This document shows, piece by piece, positions 51,958 through 61,191 of a stretch of DNA of 64,000 nucleotides. Under the pieces are notes generated by a model. That model saw only the letters and a program-made list of their open reading frames with translations. It had not been told where the DNA came from and did not search any database. This DNA is from Agrobacterium salinitolerans (GTDB lineage: Bacteria > Pseudomonadota > Alphaproteobacteria > Rhizobiales > Rhizobiaceae). Made by a program: the position numbers and the translations under genes. Positions within the stretch are counted from its first letter, which is position 1. Each line of letters starts with the position of its first letter. The stretch is from NCBI RefSeq assembly GCF_002008225.1, contig NZ_MRDH01000013.1, positions 1-64,000 on the forward strand, given 5' to 3'.

Positions 51958-53805
51958 ATGCGGCGTAAACCAGCACTCCGTCTTCTCTGCAGCGCGGCTC
52001 TTGCCGCTGCTCTCGCAATCGGCGCGGGTGCAAGCCCCGGCTTTGCGGAGACGAAGGCGACACCGGAAAACAAGGCTGTTACGTTCGATCCGGCCAAGGT
52101 GAACACCTTCTCCGGCGCCTTCCTCGCCGGGCGCAATGCCGATGTCGATCAAGATTATCCCACCGCGATTTCGCTTTATAAAAAGGCGCTGGAATTCGAT
52201 CCAGCCAATACGGAAATCCGCCAGCGGCTGATGATCGCCGAACTTCTGAGCGGCAATTTCGAGGCTGGCGCGAAGATCGCCGATTCGATGAAGGACGATA
52301 CCTCGGTGGAGCGCGTGACGACCATCGTGCGCGGTCTCGACGCCATCAAGGACAAGGAATTCGCCAAGGCCGAGAAAATTCTGAAATATAACGGTCCGAA
52401 CGATCTCGACCGCATGGTCAACACGCTTTTGACCGCATGGGCGCGCGCCGGTTCCGGCAAGCCGAAGGAAGCGCTGGCGCTGGTCAATAATATGAAGGGC
52501 CCGGGCTGGATTTCGATCTTCCAGAAATATAATGCGGCGGCCATCGCCCTTGTTTCCGGCAACAATGAAGCGGCCCGCAAAAGCCTCAACGAAGCGGTGA
52601 CGGACCGCGAAGGCGGGGCAACCGCCTCCGATACCTATATGCGCGCGGTGATGGCGCTTGCCCGGCTGGAGGCTTCCGCCGGCAACAAGCAGAAGGCGCT
52701 GGATGCGATTGCGGTCGGGGACACTTTCGCGCCGAATTACGCGCCGCTGAAGGCGCTTCGCCAGTCCATCGAAAACGGTGAGAAGCCGGAACAGCAGATC
52801 ACCAATGCCGTGGAGGGCGCCGCCAGCGTCATGTTCTCCATCGCCGGCGCGCTGAACCGCGAAGGCGCCGAAGAGATCGTGACGCTTTATCTGCAGACGT
52901 CGCGCGCGCTCGATCCGAAAAGCCCGGATACGCTCATCCTTCTCGGCGGCCTTTCAGAAGCGCTGAAACAGCCTGACCGCGCCATTGCCTTCTATCGTGA
53001 GGTGCCGAAGGATTCGCCGATGTATCGCATCTCCGAGCTGCAGCTCGGACTGACGCTCGCGCAGACGGGCAAGGTGGACGAGGCGCGCAAGCATCTCAAA
53101 TCGCTGCTCGAATCCGACCCGAAGGACATCCGTTCCTATCTCGCCTATGGCAGCGTGCTTTCCGACGCCAAGGACTACAAGGCGATGGCCGAGAACTACG
53201 ACAAGGCCATCGAGGTCATCGGTTCCGTGCCGCAGAAATCCGACTGGTCTATCTTCTTCCAGCGCGGCATCGCCTATGAGCGGCTGAAGGAATGGGACAA
53301 GGCAGAACCGAATTTCAAGCGGGCGCTGGAACTGAACCCGGAACAGCCGCAGGTTCTGAACTATCTGGGTTATTCCTGGGTGGACAAGGGCATCAATCTC
53401 GATGAAGGCATGAAGATGATCAGCCGTGCCGTCGAGCTTCGGCCGAATGACGGCTATATTGTCGATTCTCTCGGCTGGGCGCATTATCGCCTTGGCGATT
53501 TCGATGAAGCCGTGACCGAGCTGGAACGGGCGATCGAACTGAAAGCTGGCGATCCCACCATCAACGACCATCTGGGCGACGCCTACTGGCGGGTCGGCCG
53601 CAAGATCGAGGCGGTCTATCAGTGGAACCGCGCATTGATCGGCGACAGCGACGACGTGGACAAGGCCAAGGTGAAGGAAAAGATCGCCAACGGCCTGCCG
53701 CCTGTCGAAAAGGATGCCGAAAATACCGCCAAGAAGGAAGTCACGCCACAGCCGCCGGCTCCTCCGGCACCGGCACCGGCTGCCACTCCGGACAAGAAAT
53801 CCTGA
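51958..53805 (+). CDS. exported tetratricopeptide-repeat protein
   Basis: 615 residues from ATG 51958 (signal peptide MRRKPALRLLCSAALAAALA, cleavage near residue 31, after GFA), with AAAGG eight bases upstream. The body is a run of TPR units; clear ones include ISLYKKALEFDPANTEIRQR, DWSIFFQRGIAYERLKEWDK and the NYLGYSWVDKG..NLDEGMKMI stretch near residue 465-490. The C-terminus ends in a Pro/Ala-rich tail (about 590-615). TPR proteins of this kind work as periplasmic scaffolds; no partner is known. Lies between ddsA and ispE on the same strand. Confidence 0.87.
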   Translation: MRRKPALRLLCSAALAAALAIGAGASPGFAETKATPENKAVTFDPAKVNTFSGAFLAGRNADVDQDYPTAISLYKKALEFDPANTEIRQRLMIAELLSGNFEAGAKIADSMKDDTSVERVTTIVRGLDAIKDKEFAKAEKILKYNGPNDLDRMVNTLLTAWARAGSGKPKEALALVNNMKGPGWISIFQKYNAAAIALVSGNNEAARKSLNEAVTDREGGATASDTYMRAVMALARLEASAGNKQKALDAIAVGDTFAPNYAPLKALRQSIENGEKPEQQITNAVEGAASVMFSIAGALNREGAEEIVTLYLQTSRALDPKSPDTLILLGGLSEALKQPDRAIAFYREVPKDSPMYRISELQLGLTLAQTGKVDEARKHLKSLLESDPKDIRSYLAYGSVLSDAKDYKAMAENYDKAIEVIGSVPQKSDWSIFFQRGIAYERLKEWDKAEPNFKRALELNPEQPQVLNYLGYSWVDKGINLDEGMKMISRAVELRPNDGYIVDSLGWAHYRLGDFDEAVTELERAIELKAGDPTINDHLGDAYWRVGRKIEAVYQWNRALIGDSDDVDKAKVKEKIANGLPPVEKDAENTAKKEVTPQPPAPPAPAPAATPDKKS

Positions 53806-53811
53806 CGCCGC

Positions 53812-54696
53812 ATGCGCGGGCATGAGGTTTCCGGGGCCGCTGAGACCATCGAGGCGGCCCCGGCCAAGATCAATCTGGCGCTGCATGTGACCGGCCAGCG
53901 AGCGGATGGGTATCACCTGCTCGAAACGCTGGTGACCTTTACCGAAGCCGGCGACACTATCCGTATTCGCAACGCCGATGCCGACAGTTTCTCCGTCTCC
54001 GGCCCCTTCGGCGATCTTTTGCGTGCGGGCGATGGCGGCGATAACCTCGTCACCCGCGCCAGGGACCTGTTGCGCGATGCGCTCGCATCGACAGGTCAAC
54101 CGGCACCCCCGGTTGCCATTCATCTTGAAAAGAACCTGCCGGTGGCTTCCGGCATAGGCGGCGGCTCGGCGGATGCGGCGGCGACACTGCGGGGGCTTTT
54201 GCGGCACTGGCGTGCCGCTATCGCACCGGATACGCTTGCACCAATGGCATTGACGCTCGGCGCGGATGTGCCGATGTGCCTTGAGAGCCGATCCTTGATC
54301 GCTCGCGGCATCGGCGAGGACATCGAACCGCTCACTGATCTGCCGGAACTCTCCATGGTTATGGCCAATCCGCTGAAAGCGGTCTCGACGCCGGAGATTT
54401 TCCGGCGATTGCAGAACAAGACCAATCCGCCGCTGCCCGACCCTGCGACGATTGGCTGGATGGATTTTCTTGCCCAAAGCCGTAACGATCTTCAGCCGCC
54501 GGCACAGGCGTTGCTGCCGGAAATCGCGGAGATAACCGGGCTGCTGTCTGAAGAAGGGGCGGCCCTTGTTCGCATGTCCGGTTCCGGGGCAACCTGTTTC
54601 GGGATTTTTCATTCCTTCGATGCCGCCAAAAACGCGGAAACATCGCTTCGGAAAAAACGTCCCGGCTGGTATTTTCAGGCAACGCGGACCATTTGA
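53812..54696 (+). CDS. ispE: 4-diphosphocytidyl-2-C-methyl-D-erythritol kinase
   Basis: Fourth step of the MEP isoprenoid pathway: phosphorylates CDP-ME at the 2-hydroxyl. 294 residues; GHMP-kinase fold with the phosphate loop PVASGIGGGSADAAA (about 107-121) and the N-terminal APAKINLALHVTGQRADGYH. It starts 6 bp after the TPR gene and overlaps the frame of the next gene at its end; the ribosome-binding site before ATG 53812 is weak. Confidence 0.95.
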   Translation: MRGHEVSGAAETIEAAPAKINLALHVTGQRADGYHLLETLVTFTEAGDTIRIRNADADSFSVSGPFGDLLRAGDGGDNLVTRARDLLRDALASTGQPAPPVAIHLEKNLPVASGIGGGSADAAATLRGLLRHWRAAIAPDTLAPMALTLGADVPMCLESRSLIARGIGEDIEPLTDLPELSMVMANPLKAVSTPEIFRRLQNKTNPPLPDPATIGWMDFLAQSRNDLQPPAQALLPEIAEITGLLSEEGAALVRMSGSGATCFGIFHSFDAAKNAETSLRKKRPGWYFQATRTI

Positions 54697-54722
54697 GGGC
54701 CGGATATTTCGAGGATAAGGCC

Positions 54723-55268
54723 ATGGCAGGCGATAGACCCTTCATTCCCCTTGGCATTGCGGTTCTGACTGTTTCGGACAGCCGCACGCTGGAGAACGAC
54801 AAGTCCGGCGATACGCTCGTCGCAAGGCTGGAAGAAGCGGGCCACAGGCTCGCGGCCCGCGCCATCGTGCCTGACGATAAGGCGGCGATCGCAGACACGG
54901 TGCGCGAATGGACTTTGTCTGAAGGCGTGGACGTGGTCATCACGACAGGCGGCACCGGCTTTACCGGCCGCGACGTGACGCCCGAGGCACTGGAGCCACT
55001 GTTCGAAAAACGCATGGACGGGTTTTCCGCACTTTTCCATCGCATTTCCTATGAGAAGATCGGCACCGCCACCATCCAGTCACGTGCGACCGGTGGCGTG
55101 GCGAACGCCACCTTCATCTTCGTGCTGCCGGGGTCACCGGGGGCTTGCAAGGATGCGTGGGACGGTATTCTCAAGGCACAGCTCGATTATCGTCATCTGC
55201 CGTGTAACTTCGTGGAAATCATGCCGAGGCTGGATGAGCATTTGAAGCGTGGGGCTGGCGGCGTTTAG
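54723..55268 (+). CDS. moaB: MoaB/MogA-family molybdopterin protein
   Basis: 181 residues of the MoaB/MogA fold, which adenylylates molybdopterin in molybdenum cofactor synthesis (some MoaB-type proteins are inactive). IAVLTVSDSRTLENDKSGD (about 12-30) and the key TTGGTGFTGRDVTPEA (about 73-88) match the family. ATG 54723 is used; a TTG at 54693, overlapping the ispE stop, would add 10 residues without similarity. GAGG lies upstream of the ATG. Confidence 0.9.
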   Translation: MAGDRPFIPLGIAVLTVSDSRTLENDKSGDTLVARLEEAGHRLAARAIVPDDKAAIADTVREWTLSEGVDVVITTGGTGFTGRDVTPEALEPLFEKRMDGFSALFHRISYEKIGTATIQSRATGGVANATFIFVLPGSPGACKDAWDGILKAQLDYRHLPCNFVEIMPRLDEHLKRGAGGV

Positions 55269-55297
55269 ATCAACGGATCGAGGGTATGCGGGGCTTT

Positions 55298-55454
55298 ACC
55301 CCCCCTCTGCCCTGCCGGGCATCTCCCCCTCAAGGGGGGAGATCGATCTGCGGCGATGTCTCGTCCATCTTGAAGCTTGAGAATGAAGCGACAAGAGAGC
55401 CTCTTGCCGATCTCCCCCCTTGAGGTGGAGATGCCCGGCAGGGCAGAGGGGGGT
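55298..55454. repeat. MITE-like inverted-repeat element, copy 3
   Basis: The same ~45-bp arms as copies 1 and 2 around a ~65-bp unique centre. Here the symmetry extends outward: GGGGCTTT before the left arm and AAAGCCCC after the right. It lies between moaB and the dienelactone hydrolase gene, whose ends converge. Confidence 0.9.
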
Positions 55455-55503
55455 AAAGCCCCACGCACATCCGGTTCGCAGACGATGCACGACAAAAAAA
55501 CCA

Positions 55504-56379
55504 TCACCCCAGATATTTTTTGAAAAACTCCACCGTCCGCCCCCAAGCAAGATCAGCCGCCGCCTTGTCATAACGAGCCGAGGACGTGTCATTATTGAAA
55601 GCATGGTTGACGCCGTCGTAAACGAAGATTTCGAAGGTCTTGCCGTTTTCCTCCAGCGCCTTCTTATAGGCGTCGATACCGGCATTGATGCGCTCATCGA
55701 GACCCGCATAGTGCAAAAGCAGCGGCGTCTTGATGGCAGGTACATCGGCCGCCGGGGCCTGCTGGCCGTAATAGGCGACGCCGGCATTCAGGCCTGCCGA
55801 TTTGGTGGCGAAACGGTTGACCAGCCCGCCGCCCCAGCAGAAACCGACCGCGCCGACCTTGCCATTCGCGCCCTGCCGGGCCGCAAGCCATACCCGGCCC
55901 GCTTCGGCATTGGCGACGGTCGCATCCATGTCGAGACCGCTGAACATCTGCCGCGCCTTCTCCTCATCGGCGGGCGTGCCGCCCTGCGGTGAGAGGAAGT
56001 CGACCGCCAGCGCCCGGAAACCAGCGAGCGCCACCCGTCTTGCCACGTCACGAATATGGTCGTTCAAGCCGCGGTTTTCGTGGATGACGATAACTGAGCC
56101 GATGGGACCGGAAGCGGATTTCGGCGTAACGAGGTAACCCTTCATCTCACCGCCGGGGGCGGGATAGGTCACTTCTTCGGCAACGACCCTGTCGTCATCG
56201 GCCGCGATGACCGCCGCATGGGCGCTGTTGGCCGAAAGAAGCGGGGCGATGGCCGCCGCCGCAGCACCTGACCCGGCCAGCACGGTGAGCTTTTCCATGA
56301 ATTTGCGGCGGTCGAGGCTGAGATGGGTATATTCATCGTAAGCGTCGATCATGGCCTGCGTGATCTTGGGCTTGTCCAT
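55504..56379 (-). CDS. dienelactone-hydrolase-family protein with Tat signal
   Basis: 291 residues from ATG 56379, preceded by AAGGAGGA seven bases upstream; the frame is open further upstream but has no start with a matching site. The N-terminus is unusual: about 22 residues precede the twin-arginine motif DRRKFMEKL, followed by a hydrophobic core and ANSAHA, a Tat-type cleavage region near residue 55. The catalytic triad is Cys (GFCWGG), Asp (LLLHYAGLDERI) and His (VNHAFNND). An exported carboxymethylenebutenolidase-like hydrolase; substrate unknown. Confidence 0.88.
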   Translation of the reverse strand: MDKPKITQAMIDAYDEYTHLSLDRRKFMEKLTVLAGSGAAAAAIAPLLSANSAHAAVIAADDDRVVAEEVTYPAPGGEMKGYLVTPKSASGPIGSVIVIHENRGLNDHIRDVARRVALAGFRALAVDFLSPQGGTPADEEKARQMFSGLDMDATVANAEAGRVWLAARQGANGKVGAVGFCWGGGLVNRFATKSAGLNAGVAYYGQQAPAADVPAIKTPLLLHYAGLDERINAGIDAYKKALEENGKTFEIFVYDGVNHAFNNDTSSARYDKAAADLAWGRTVEFFKKYLG

Positions 56380-56497
56380 CGCTCTATCCTCCTTGAACGC
56401 GCGGATGCGGAAAGATAGCGCAGATCGCAGGGCGGGGAACGAGGCGGGGGCGAGCGGCGCCACACATTTGCGTGAGCGCCCCCTCCGGTTTTTCACA

Positions 56498-57526
56498 TCA
56501 GGCGGCGAGATCCACGACAATACGGCCGTCGATCTTGCCCTCTTCCATGCGGTGGAAGATGTCATTGATGTTTTCGAGCTTGTCCCACGAGAAGTGGGCG
56601 GCCACCTTGCCTTCGCCGGCAAAGGTCAGCGCCTCCTCCAGATCCTGCCGTGTGCCAACGATGGAACCGCGTACCGTGATGCGCTTCAGCACCGTGTCGA
56701 AAACCGGAATGGAGATGAAGCCCGGCGGCAGGCCGACAAGCGCCATGGTGCCCTTGGAGCGCAGGAAGCCGTAGGCCTGCTCCATGGCCTTTGGCGACAC
56801 CGCCGTCACCAGCGCGCCGTGGACGCCGCCGGTCGCCTTCTGCACCTGCTCCACCGCGTCAGGCGCGCGACCATTGACGACGACATCGGCTCCGAGCTTT
56901 TTCGCAAGCGCCAGCTTGTCATCGAAAATATCGGCGGCAACGACATGCATACCCATTGCCTTGGCATATTGCACGGCCATGTGGCCAAGCCCGCCAATAC
57001 CCGAAATGACTACCCATTCACCGGGCCTGACTTCGGTTTCCTTGAGGCCCTTATAGACCGTAACACCGGCGCAAAGCACCGGTGCAGCCGGGCCGAAATC
57101 GAGATTGTCCGGCAGGCGGCCGACGAATTTCGGATCGGCAAGGCCATATTCAGCAAAGCTTCCATTGACGGAATAGCCGGAATTCTTCTGGCTTGGGCAC
57201 AGCGTTTCCCAGCCCGTGCGGCAGGGAATGCAGCATCCGCAAGCGGTGTAGAGCCAGGGCGTTCCGGCACGGTCGCCTTCCTTGATGCCCGTGACGCCAG
57301 CGCCGATCTTGGCGACGTAACCCACACCTTCGTGGCCGGGAATGAAGGGCGGATTGGGCTTGACCGGCCAGTCACCCGTTGCGGCGTGCAGGTCGGTATG
57401 GCAAATGCCCGTCGCCTTGTAGTTGATGAGAATCTCACCGGGACCGGGATCCGGTATCGCCACTTCCTCAATGGTCAGCGGTTTTCCAAATGCGCGGACA
57501 ACCGCCGCCTTCATTGTCTTAGTCAT
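56498..57526 (-). CDS. adhP: zinc-dependent alcohol dehydrogenase
   Basis: 342 residues of the propanol-preferring ADH type (AdhP). The catalytic zinc site uses CHTDLHAATGDWP and GHEGVGYVAKIGAGV; the structural zinc cluster is TACGCCIPCRTGWETLC (about residue 90-106). The NAD-binding GGLGHMAVQYAKAMG (about 172-186) is intact. Oxidises ethanol and other primary alcohols in the cytoplasm. Start ATG 57526. Confidence 0.93.
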   Translation of the reverse strand: MTKTMKAAVVRAFGKPLTIEEVAIPDPGPGEILINYKATGICHTDLHAATGDWPVKPNPPFIPGHEGVGYVAKIGAGVTGIKEGDRAGTPWLYTACGCCIPCRTGWETLCPSQKNSGYSVNGSFAEYGLADPKFVGRLPDNLDFGPAAPVLCAGVTVYKGLKETEVRPGEWVVISGIGGLGHMAVQYAKAMGMHVVAADIFDDKLALAKKLGADVVVNGRAPDAVEQVQKATGGVHGALVTAVSPKAMEQAYGFLRSKGTMALVGLPPGFISIPVFDTVLKRITVRGSIVGTRQDLEEALTFAGEGKVAAHFSWDKLENINDIFHRMEEGKIDGRIVVDLAA

Positions 57527-57675
57527 GACATACTCCCTAATCTCTGTCCGCCAGAAATCCTCGACGGCAAGCGGAGATTAGCGGGGATGGGGCGTCATGG
57601 AATTGACCCATCGCAAATCGGAGCATTTTGCAATGCGGGATTGTCTCACTTATGAGGCAACCTCACGGTGCTGAT

Positions 57676-58095
57676 TTATTCCAGTGCCAACCATATGGCG
57701 AGCCATACCCACAGGCAGACGACCAGCGCAAAGCCGATGCCGAACAACGCGCCGCGCTGACGCAGGCGATTGCTGGTGACATGGACATAGGAATGAGCAT
57801 AACGCGAGAGCACGAACAGCCATGCCAGAACGACGGTGACGATATTGTCCGCATCCGTGATGTAAAGTAGCAGGCACGCAATGTGGAACAGGACCGGCAG
57901 CTCGAACTGGTTGGCAATATTGCGGTTCACCAGATAGCTTTCGCGCGCTTCCTCGCCGCGGTCGCGCAGCTTGATCGCGGATTCGCGATCCTTGAAGGTG
58001 TATTTGTTACGCCGGACGATCAGGAGCGCGTAAAGCCAGAAGACCAGAAAGACATGGGCGATCATCGGCCAGAACATTGCGGTCGTGGGTGACAT
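57676..58095 (-). CDS. MAPEG-family membrane protein
   Basis: 139 residues with four hydrophobic segments, beginning MSPTTAMFWPMIAHVFLVFWLYALL; the region NIANQFELPVLFHIACLLLY is the MAPEG signature stretch around residue 60-80. MAPEG proteins include glutathione-linked enzymes and others; a bacterial member of this short type has no assigned activity. ATG 58095 has GGAG eight bases upstream; the 58116 frame start was discarded. Confidence 0.85.
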   Translation of the reverse strand: MSPTTAMFWPMIAHVFLVFWLYALLIVRRNKYTFKDRESAIKLRDRGEEARESYLVNRNIANQFELPVLFHIACLLLYITDADNIVTVVLAWLFVLSRYAHSYVHVTSNRLRQRGALFGIGFALVVCLWVWLAIWLALE

Positions 58096-58114
58096 GCTTT
58101 CTTCTCCAATCATC

Positions 58115-58149
58115 AAAACGCTCCCCGATCCGGCATGAATCGGGGAGCG
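58115..58149 (-). terminator. terminator of guaB
   Basis: CGCTCCCCGAT...ATCGGGGAGCG, a perfect 11-bp stem, followed on the minus strand by TTTTG. It lies 40 bp after the guaB stop. Confidence 0.8.
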
Positions 58150-58189
58150 CCAAATACTCAGTATCCTTTTACGGATTCGCCTCGAAAGA

Positions 58190-59695
58190 TCAAACCGCGC
58201 CGGGGTAGTTCGGGCTTTCGCGGGTGATCGTCACGTCATGGGCGTGGCTTTCGCGCAGGCCCGCGCTGGAGATGCGAACGAAGGTGGCGCGTTCCTGGAA
58301 TTCCTTGATGTTGCTGCCGCCGACATAACCCATGGCGGCCTTCAGGCCACCGGCCAGCTGGTGCAGGACGCCGGAAACCGGGCCCTTGTAGGGAACCTGA
58401 CCTTCGATGCCTTCAGGCACGAGCTTCAGTGTATCGCGCACTTCCGCCTGGAAATAACGGTCAGCCGAGCCGCGCGCCATAGCGCCAACGGAGCCCATGC
58501 CGCGGTAGGCCTTGAAGGAACGGCCCTGATAGAGGAACACTTCACCCGGGCTTTCATCCGTGCCGGCAAGCAGCGAGCCGATCATGACGGCGGAAGCGCC
58601 AGCAGCGATCGCCTTGGCCAGATCGCCCGAGAACTTGATGCCGCCATCGGCGATAACAGGAATATCAGCGGCATTGGCGACTTCAACCGACGACATGATG
58701 GCCGCAAGCTGTGGAACGCCGACGCCGGCGACGATGCGGGTGGTGCAGATGGAGCCGGGGCCGATACCGACCTTGACGCCATCGGCGCCGGCATCGATCA
58801 GCGCCTTGGTGCCGTCGGCTGTCGCGACATTGCCGGCGATGATGCGAACCGAGTTCGACATCTTCTTGACGAGCGAAACGGCATCCAGCACGCGCTGCGA
58901 ATGGCCGTGCGCGGTATCGACGACCAGAAGGTCGACGCCGGCATCGATGAGGCGCTCCGCGCGCTCGATGGCATCGGCACCAACGCTGATGGCAGCGGCA
59001 GCTCGAAGACGGCCCTGCGCATCCTTGGTGGCGTTGGGGTTCAACTGCGACTTCTCGATATCCTTGACGGTGATGAGGCCGACGCAATTGCCTTTTCCAT
59101 CCACCACCAGCAGCTTTTCGATGCGGTGCTTGTGCAGCAGGCGGCGCGCTTCCTGCTGATCGACGCTGCTTTCCTTGACCGTGACCAGATTTTCGCGGGT
59201 CATCAGTTCGTAAATCTTCTGCTGCGGATCGGAGGCGAAGCGCACGTCGCGGTTGGTCAGAATGCCGACGAGGCGACCGTTCTTGTGGCCGCCGGACCCG
59301 CCGTTTTCAACCACCGGAATACCGGAAATGCCGTGCGCCTTCATCAAGGCCTGTGCTTCTGCAAGCGTCGCATCCGGGCCGATGGTGACCGGGTTGACGA
59401 CCATACCGCTTTCGAACTTCTTCACCTGCCGGACTTCTTCGGCCTGTTCGATGGGGGTCAGGTTGCGGTGGATGACGCCGATGCCGCCGGCCTGGGCCAT
59501 GGCGATGGCAAGACGGCCTTCGGTCACCGTATCCATGGCGGAAGAGAGGATAGGCAGGTTCAGATCGATATCGCGGGCAATGCGGGTGGCGATATTCGTC
59601 TGTCCCGGCATAACCTCGGAATGTCCGGGTTGCAGCAACACATCGTCAAATGTGAGAGCGTCCAAACCAGTGGGTGTTTGAATGATGCGTGCCAT
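58190..59695 (-). CDS. guaB: inosine-5'-monophosphate dehydrogenase
   Basis: Oxidises IMP to XMP, the key step to GMP. 501 residues from ATG 59695 ([20 protein letters not shown] follows). A TIM-barrel core is split by two CBS domains (about 100-225). The catalytic Cys lies in [13 protein letters not shown] (about residue 317). An in-frame start six bases upstream is possible. Flanked by a terminator on each side, so probably monocistronic. Confidence 0.96.
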   Translation of the reverse strand: MARIIQTPTGLDALTFDDVLLQPGHSEVMPGQTNIATRIARDIDLNLPILSSAMDTVTEGRLAIAMAQAGGIGVIHRNLTPIEQAEEVRQVKKFESGMVVNPVTIGPDATLAEAQALMKAHGISGIPVVENGGSGGHKNGRLVGILTNRDVRFASDPQQKIYELMTRENLVTVKESSVDQQEARRLLHKHRIEKLLVVDGKGNCVGLITVKDIEKSQLNPNATKDAQGRLRAAAAISVGADAIERAERLIDAGVDLLVVDTAHGHSQRVLDAVSLVKKMSNSVRIIAGNVATADGTKALIDAGADGVKVGIGPGSICTTRIVAGVGVPQLAAIMSSVEVANAADIPVIADGGIKFSGDLAKAIAAGASAVMIGSLLAGTDESPGEVFLYQGRSFKAYRGMGSVGAMARGSADRYFQAEVRDTLKLVPEGIEGQVPYKGPVSGVLHQLAGGLKAAMGYVGGSNIKEFQERATFVRISSAGLRESHAHDVTITRESPNYPGAV

Positions 59696-59820
59696 TACCA
59701 AATTCCTTCATACTGAAAATGCGTGGCCGTTCCGGAACGAAAAGTTCACCCCGGCGCCCTGCAAGGATTGCTTGGAAGTTGGCGAGGGCTGGTAACACGT
59801 TCATGACAGGAAGGGAATAG

Positions 59821-59847
59821 AAAAAACCCGGAATAACCTCCCGGGCT
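59821..59847 (-). terminator. terminator of the MBL-fold gene
   Basis: CCCGG...CCGGG stem followed on the minus strand by TTTTTTC. It lies beyond the RIME-like element and upstream of guaB. Confidence 0.6.
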
Positions 59848-59873
59848 TTCTCTGTTGCTGCGTTGCAGCAGAC

Positions 59874-59981
59874 GTTATAGCGCGTCGTGTGGGTCCTTGC
59901 CCCACACGACGCGCTATAACTGCTTGTTTTTATGCATGTCGTTATCGCAAAACCGCTGAACACTTTTGCGCGACATGCATT
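59874..59981. repeat. RIME-like element, 108 bp
   Basis: A first hairpin has a perfect 20-bp stem (GTTATAGCGCGTCGTGTGGG with its complement, 59874-59920). A second, with arms ATGCATGTCG/CGACATGCAT, spans 59932-59980. The total of 108 bp is the size I recall for RIME1 of rhizobia. The right end overlaps the stop codon of the MBL-fold gene. Confidence 0.85.
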
Positions 59982-60981
59982 AGATGTCGAACTGATAGGA
60001 TTTCGGCACGAAACGATAGCCCGTATCCAGCTTTTCCGCGTAACCGACCGCCGGGAAAGGCATGTGATACCCAAGGAAAGGCAAGCGGTCAGTGGCGATC
60101 ATGTCATAGACCTTCTTGCGGGTCGCAGCGGCTGCCGCTTTGTCCATGTCGAACTTCACCTCCCAGTCCGGCTTTTGCAGGGAAAGGACGAAATGGTTGG
60201 CGGTATCCGCCGTCAGGATGAGTTGTTTGCCTTCCGATTCGACACGGAAGATCATGTGCCCCGGTGAGTGACCGAAGGCCGCCACGCCGGTAATCCCGGA
60301 TACGACGCTGGCGCCGTCGCCAATGAAGCTCGCCTTTTCCGCCAGCGGCTTGACGTTTGTAAGAACGCCCTTGTGACCGCCTTCCGCCGGCGTGCCGACG
60401 CGCTTGTCGTCTGTCCAGAAATCATATTCCACCTGGCCGAACACATAGCGGGCCTTGGAAAAAGCCGGTACGCCCTTCTCCATCAGCCCGCCAATATGAT
60501 CGCCATGCATATGGGTCAGCACCACCACGGTCACATCTTCCGGCGTATAACCGGCGGCCGCCATGCCCTCGATCAACCGGCCATTGCCCGCACCGCGCCC
60601 GGCTTCACCGAAACCGGTATCGAACAGCACGAGATCGGTGCCGGTATTGACGAGGACCGGCGAGAAGGAATTGACGAATTGCTCTTTCGGCAGAAAATTG
60701 TCTTCCAGCAATTTTCCAACCGTCTCGGGCGATTGATCCGTGCCGAAGGTCTCGCCGGGATTGGGGGCCGCGCGTGCGCCATCCTTCACCACCAGCACTT
60801 CGAAATTGCCGAGTTTGAAGCGGTTGGTTTCAGGTGGCATCGCGTGTTCTATCTCCATGGAAGTCTGCGGCTGGCTGGTCTGGGCATTTGCGCTGCGCGC
60901 CATCAAAATTGGCGCACCGAGAACGCTTGCGCCCGCCGCACCGATGAGGCCACGTCTGCTCATGCTGAAGGATTTGGTCAT
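59980..60981 (-). CDS. metallo-beta-lactamase-fold hydrolase with Tat signal
   Basis: 333 residues from ATG 60981 with GGAG eight bases upstream. A Tat signal (SRRGLIGAAGASVLGAPILM, near residues 8-27, cleavage after ANAQ) precedes an MBL fold with the metal motif HMHGDHIGG (about residue 162-170) and GHSPGHM. It is probably a periplasmic hydrolase of the quorum-quenching/glyoxalase II-like group (the general plan resembles AHL lactonase-like and methyl-parathion-hydrolase-like enzymes). Divergent from an MFS gene, which hints at processing plus export of one compound; substrate unknown. Confidence 0.87.
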   Translation of the reverse strand: MTKSFSMSRRGLIGAAGASVLGAPILMARSANAQTSQPQTSMEIEHAMPPETNRFKLGNFEVLVVKDGARAAPNPGETFGTDQSPETVGKLLEDNFLPKEQFVNSFSPVLVNTGTDLVLFDTGFGEAGRGAGNGRLIEGMAAAGYTPEDVTVVVLTHMHGDHIGGLMEKGVPAFSKARYVFGQVEYDFWTDDKRVGTPAEGGHKGVLTNVKPLAEKASFIGDGASVVSGITGVAAFGHSPGHMIFRVESEGKQLILTADTANHFVLSLQKPDWEVKFDMDKAAAAATRKKVYDMIATDRLPFLGYHMPFPAVGYAEKLDTGYRFVPKSYQFDI

Positions 60982-61191
60982 TATCTTACTCCCGATATCG
61001 CCAACTGGCCGTGATTGCCAACTGAACTCACCCAACGGACAATAGAGCGAGAAAGTTGCAAGAAAACCGGCCTCACGCAGGTTTGATCGGAACTTGAGAA
61101 ATTGATAATTAACGTGTTGGCAAGCCGGGTTATCAGGCGTAGGAGGAACGGCGATATCCTTTGTCGCAGCGGAAAGCCGCAGGCAGCCTCA

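Noticed and set aside
13196..55454. Reading the three inverted-repeat elements as IS elements or a CRISPR array.
   Set aside because: They carry no transposase, are far apart, and have no regular repeat-spacer order.
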